From Actinomycetota bacterium (lineage in GTDB: Bacteria; Actinomycetota; Acidimicrobiia; Acidimicrobiales; AC-25), in assembly GCA_005888395.1 (NCBI GenBank), contig VAXF01000114.1, positions 1 through 8,092 on the forward strand: a stretch of DNA of 8,092 nt, written 5' to 3'. The translations under genes were made by a program, and so were the position numbers. Within the stretch, counting starts at the first letter, position 1, and the number at the start of each line of letters is the position of its first letter. The notes beneath the pieces were generated by a model that searched no databases, had not been told where the DNA came from, and worked only from the letters and a program-made list of their open reading frames with translations. Below are positions 6,835 through 8,092 of this stretch, piece after piece.

Positions 6835-7413
6835 ATGACTGACGTGACCGACATCGCCGCGCTTGCCGTTGAGCCGGCGGCGTCTGCGGCATCCAACGAG
6901 GAGCTGACCGAGGCGCTGGCCGGCGTCCGGCGGCGCTCTCAGCTCGTCGTCACCGAGCGGTGGCTCATGGTGGCCGGGGCCGTGATGATGCCTCTCGGCG
7001 TCGCGTTCACCCTGCTCGGCTGGTACGGCGCGGCCCACACGACGCGGCTCTTCGAGCAGGTGCCCTACCTCGTCTCCGGTGGCATCCTCGGGCTCGGCCT
7101 GATCGTGATCGGCGGCGCGTGCTATTTCGGCTACTGGGTCTCTCGTCAGGTGGGCAACCAGCGGGAGATGCTCGACACGCTCGTGCGCATCGAGGAGCGC
7201 CTGAGCGCGGGCGTCGCGGCTGCCACGGACAACGGCGACGCCGGCGGCTCCCGCGGCGGCCCGCCCCTGTACGCGACCAAGACGGGCACCATGTACCACC
7301 GCGCCGACTGCCCGGTGGTCCTCAACCGCCCGTCGAGCGAGCTGCGAACCGTGCGCGCGGGTGAGAAGGGCCTCACGCCCTGCCGCATCTGTGACGCGCC
7401 TGGAACCGTCTAG
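6835..7413 (+). CDS. Small two-helix membrane protein with C-terminal His/Cys zinc-ribbon-like motif
   Basis: A 192-residue protein not recognised as a named family. An acidic, Ala-rich N-terminus (1-35, possibly helical at 21-34) leads to VRRR and two membrane helices (about 44-64 and 77-101) joined by a short loop. The first helix follows arginines and SRQ follows the second, so both ends should be cytosolic. A short helix (105-126) and a Gly/Asp linker lead to the last 48 residues: YHRADC (154-159), then TPCRIC (181-186). The spacing YHxxxC...PCxxC, after LYATKTG, resembles the Ada-type zinc-binding segment also found at the C-terminus of some secreted nucleases and ComEA-like proteins. 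Likely ligands are His155, Cys159, Cys183 and Cys186. The ATG lies 4 bases after the previous stop, with GGAGCGG (6821-6827) as ribosome site inside the upstream gene. Its function is unknown. Confidence 0.86.
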   Translation: MTDVTDIAALAVEPAASAASNEELTEALAGVRRRSQLVVTERWLMVAGAVMMPLGVAFTLLGWYGAAHTTRLFEQVPYLVSGGILGLGLIVIGGACYFGYWVSRQVGNQREMLDTLVRIEERLSAGVAAATDNGDAGGSRGGPPLYATKTGTMYHRADCPVVLNRPSSELRTVRAGEKGLTPCRICDAPGTV

Positions 7414-7440
7414 CGGCGCGCGCTATCGCTCGAAGCGGTT
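7404..7440. terminator. Possible bidirectional hairpin between convergent genes
   Basis: The two convergent stop codons (TAG at 7411-7413 on the plus strand, and 7423-7425 read on the minus strand) lie in the two arms of a small inverted repeat: TAGCG (7411-7415) and CGCTA (7421-7425). AACCG (7404-7408) and CGGTT (7436-7440) can pair outside it. The stems are only 5 bp with no T-run on either strand, so termination here is a weak inference supported mainly by position. Confidence 0.3.
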
Positions 7441-8092
7441 GAATTCCACCCAGCCGAGCGTGGGCCGACCGCCGCCGTCGGGGGTGAAGCGCACGAGCGC
7501 TCGGCGGTAGATCGTGGGTCGGTGGGGGACGACCGCGTGCGTGATGTCGATCTCGGTCCCGGTGATCGGCTCGATCGTGCCTGCGACGGTGCTGCCGTCC
7601 TCTGCGGTTGCGGTGAAGTGGCCCGACACCGGATGTGTCACGTTGTCGTGGTCGAAGACGATGTCGTCGGCGACGTCGGTCACCCGAAGGCTCACGTCGC
7701 GATGCACGTAGCCGGCGACGAAGGTGCCCACGTTTGGCACCTCGGCGCGGGCCCACTGGAGGCGCAGGTCGTCGCCGTGGAGCACCACGAACAGCCACTG
7801 CATGTTCCAGTCACGAGGGCCCCACGAGTGGTCGCGCTCGCCGTAGCCGTCGAAGGCGAGCTCGGTGCCCGCGAACGAGCCGGTGCCGGAGACGTGAACT
7901 GGTTGCTCGAACCGTCCGGCGTCGTACCCGTCGTCGGTGCGCCGGCCGGGGGAGTGGGGAGCCCCCAACGCCCGGACCGACAGGTCGACCGAGATCGGCA
8001 GCACGAACCCGGCGCGCGGTCCCGAGAGCACCCGGCCGAAGCCGCCGCACCGCAACCGGCCGGCGCGCAGGGGGTCGGCCGCCTCCCACGAG
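7423..8092 (-). CDS. AttH/CrtC-like lipocalin-type protein of unknown function (N-terminus outside window)
   Basis: The minus-strand frame is open from the right edge to the TAG at 7425-7423 and gives 222 residues. A TTG at 8055 is in frame, but coding continues upstream of it (SWEAADPLRAGRL), so the true start lies beyond the window. The sequence is beta-rich, with a conserved-looking GYGERDHSWGPRDWN (bases 7848-7804) followed by the aromatic WLFVVLHGDDLRLQW. The E-R-D-H-S-W-G-x-R-D-W motif is one I associate with AttH/CrtC-like proteins (two lipocalin-like barrels, related to hydroxyneurosporene synthase), often of unknown role and often near acyl-CoA or steroid genes in actinobacteria; this is from memory. 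No signal peptide or catalytic assignment can be made from this part. It converges on the operon with only 9 bases between stops, so it belongs to a separate transcription unit. Confidence 0.82.
   Translation of the reverse strand, partial: SWEAADPLRAGRLRCGGFGRVLSGPRAGFVLPISVDLSVRALGAPHSPGRRTDDGYDAGRFEQPVHVSGTGSFAGTELAFDGYGERDHSWGPRDWNMQWLFVVLHGDDLRLQWARAEVPNVGTFVAGYVHRDVSLRVTDVADDIVFDHDNVTHPVSGHFTATAEDGSTVAGTIEPITGTEIDITHAVVPHRPTIYRRALVRFTPDGGGRPTLGWVEFNRFER

Noticed and set aside
1..8092. CRISPR arrays, insertion sequences, attachment sites, tRNA or rRNA genes
   Set aside because: I saw no regularly spaced direct repeats, transposase or integrase motifs, terminal inverted repeats, cloverleaf sequences or ribosomal signatures on either strand by eye.

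Overview
The window is about 68-70% GC by eye, densely packed and almost entirely coding. Short gaps, GTG starts, 4-base gene overlaps and a lipoprotein with a long glycine-rich spacer all point to a high-GC Actinomycetota. An Acidimicrobiia-type genome is my best guess, from style only; no rRNA or marker gene is present to confirm it.

Layout: (1) 1-459, the C-terminal part of a thiolase, cut by the left edge and closed by a strong GC hairpin just after its stop. (2) 460-596, a short leader with the ribosome site of the next operon. (3) 597-5490, a branched-chain-amino-acid-type (HAAT/Liv family) ABC importer in three genes: a LivG ATPase, a lipoprotein substrate-binding protein with a glycine-rich tether of about 70 residues, and one 878-residue polypeptide that fuses LivH permease, LivM permease and LivF ATPase. 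(4) 5487-7413, two further genes in the same transcription unit: a secreted protein of unknown function with a C-terminal membrane anchor, and a small two-helix membrane protein ending in a His/Cys zinc-ribbon-like motif. (5) 7423-8092, a convergent minus-strand gene cut by the right edge, resembling the AttH/CrtC-like lipocalin-type proteins.

How they fit: the binding protein would be lipid-anchored outside the membrane and hand its ligand to the LivH-LivM pore. ATP would be hydrolysed by the covalently attached LivF domain pairing with free LivG. The three transporter genes and the secreted-protein gene are joined by successive ATGA/GTGA overlaps, so the unknown surface protein is probably made together with the importer. 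The fifth gene follows 4 bases later. The substrate cannot be read from the sequence. Amino acids are the family default, but the flanking thiolase and AttH-like genes leave open a carboxylic-acid or lipid-derived ligand.

The most unusual items are the LivH-LivM-LivF triple fusion with LivG left separate, the two uncharacterised envelope genes attached to the operon, and the strongly asymmetric pair of predicted ATP sites. I saw no CRISPR array, mobile element, tRNA or rRNA. The region looks like core-type metabolism and transport rather than a genomic island.
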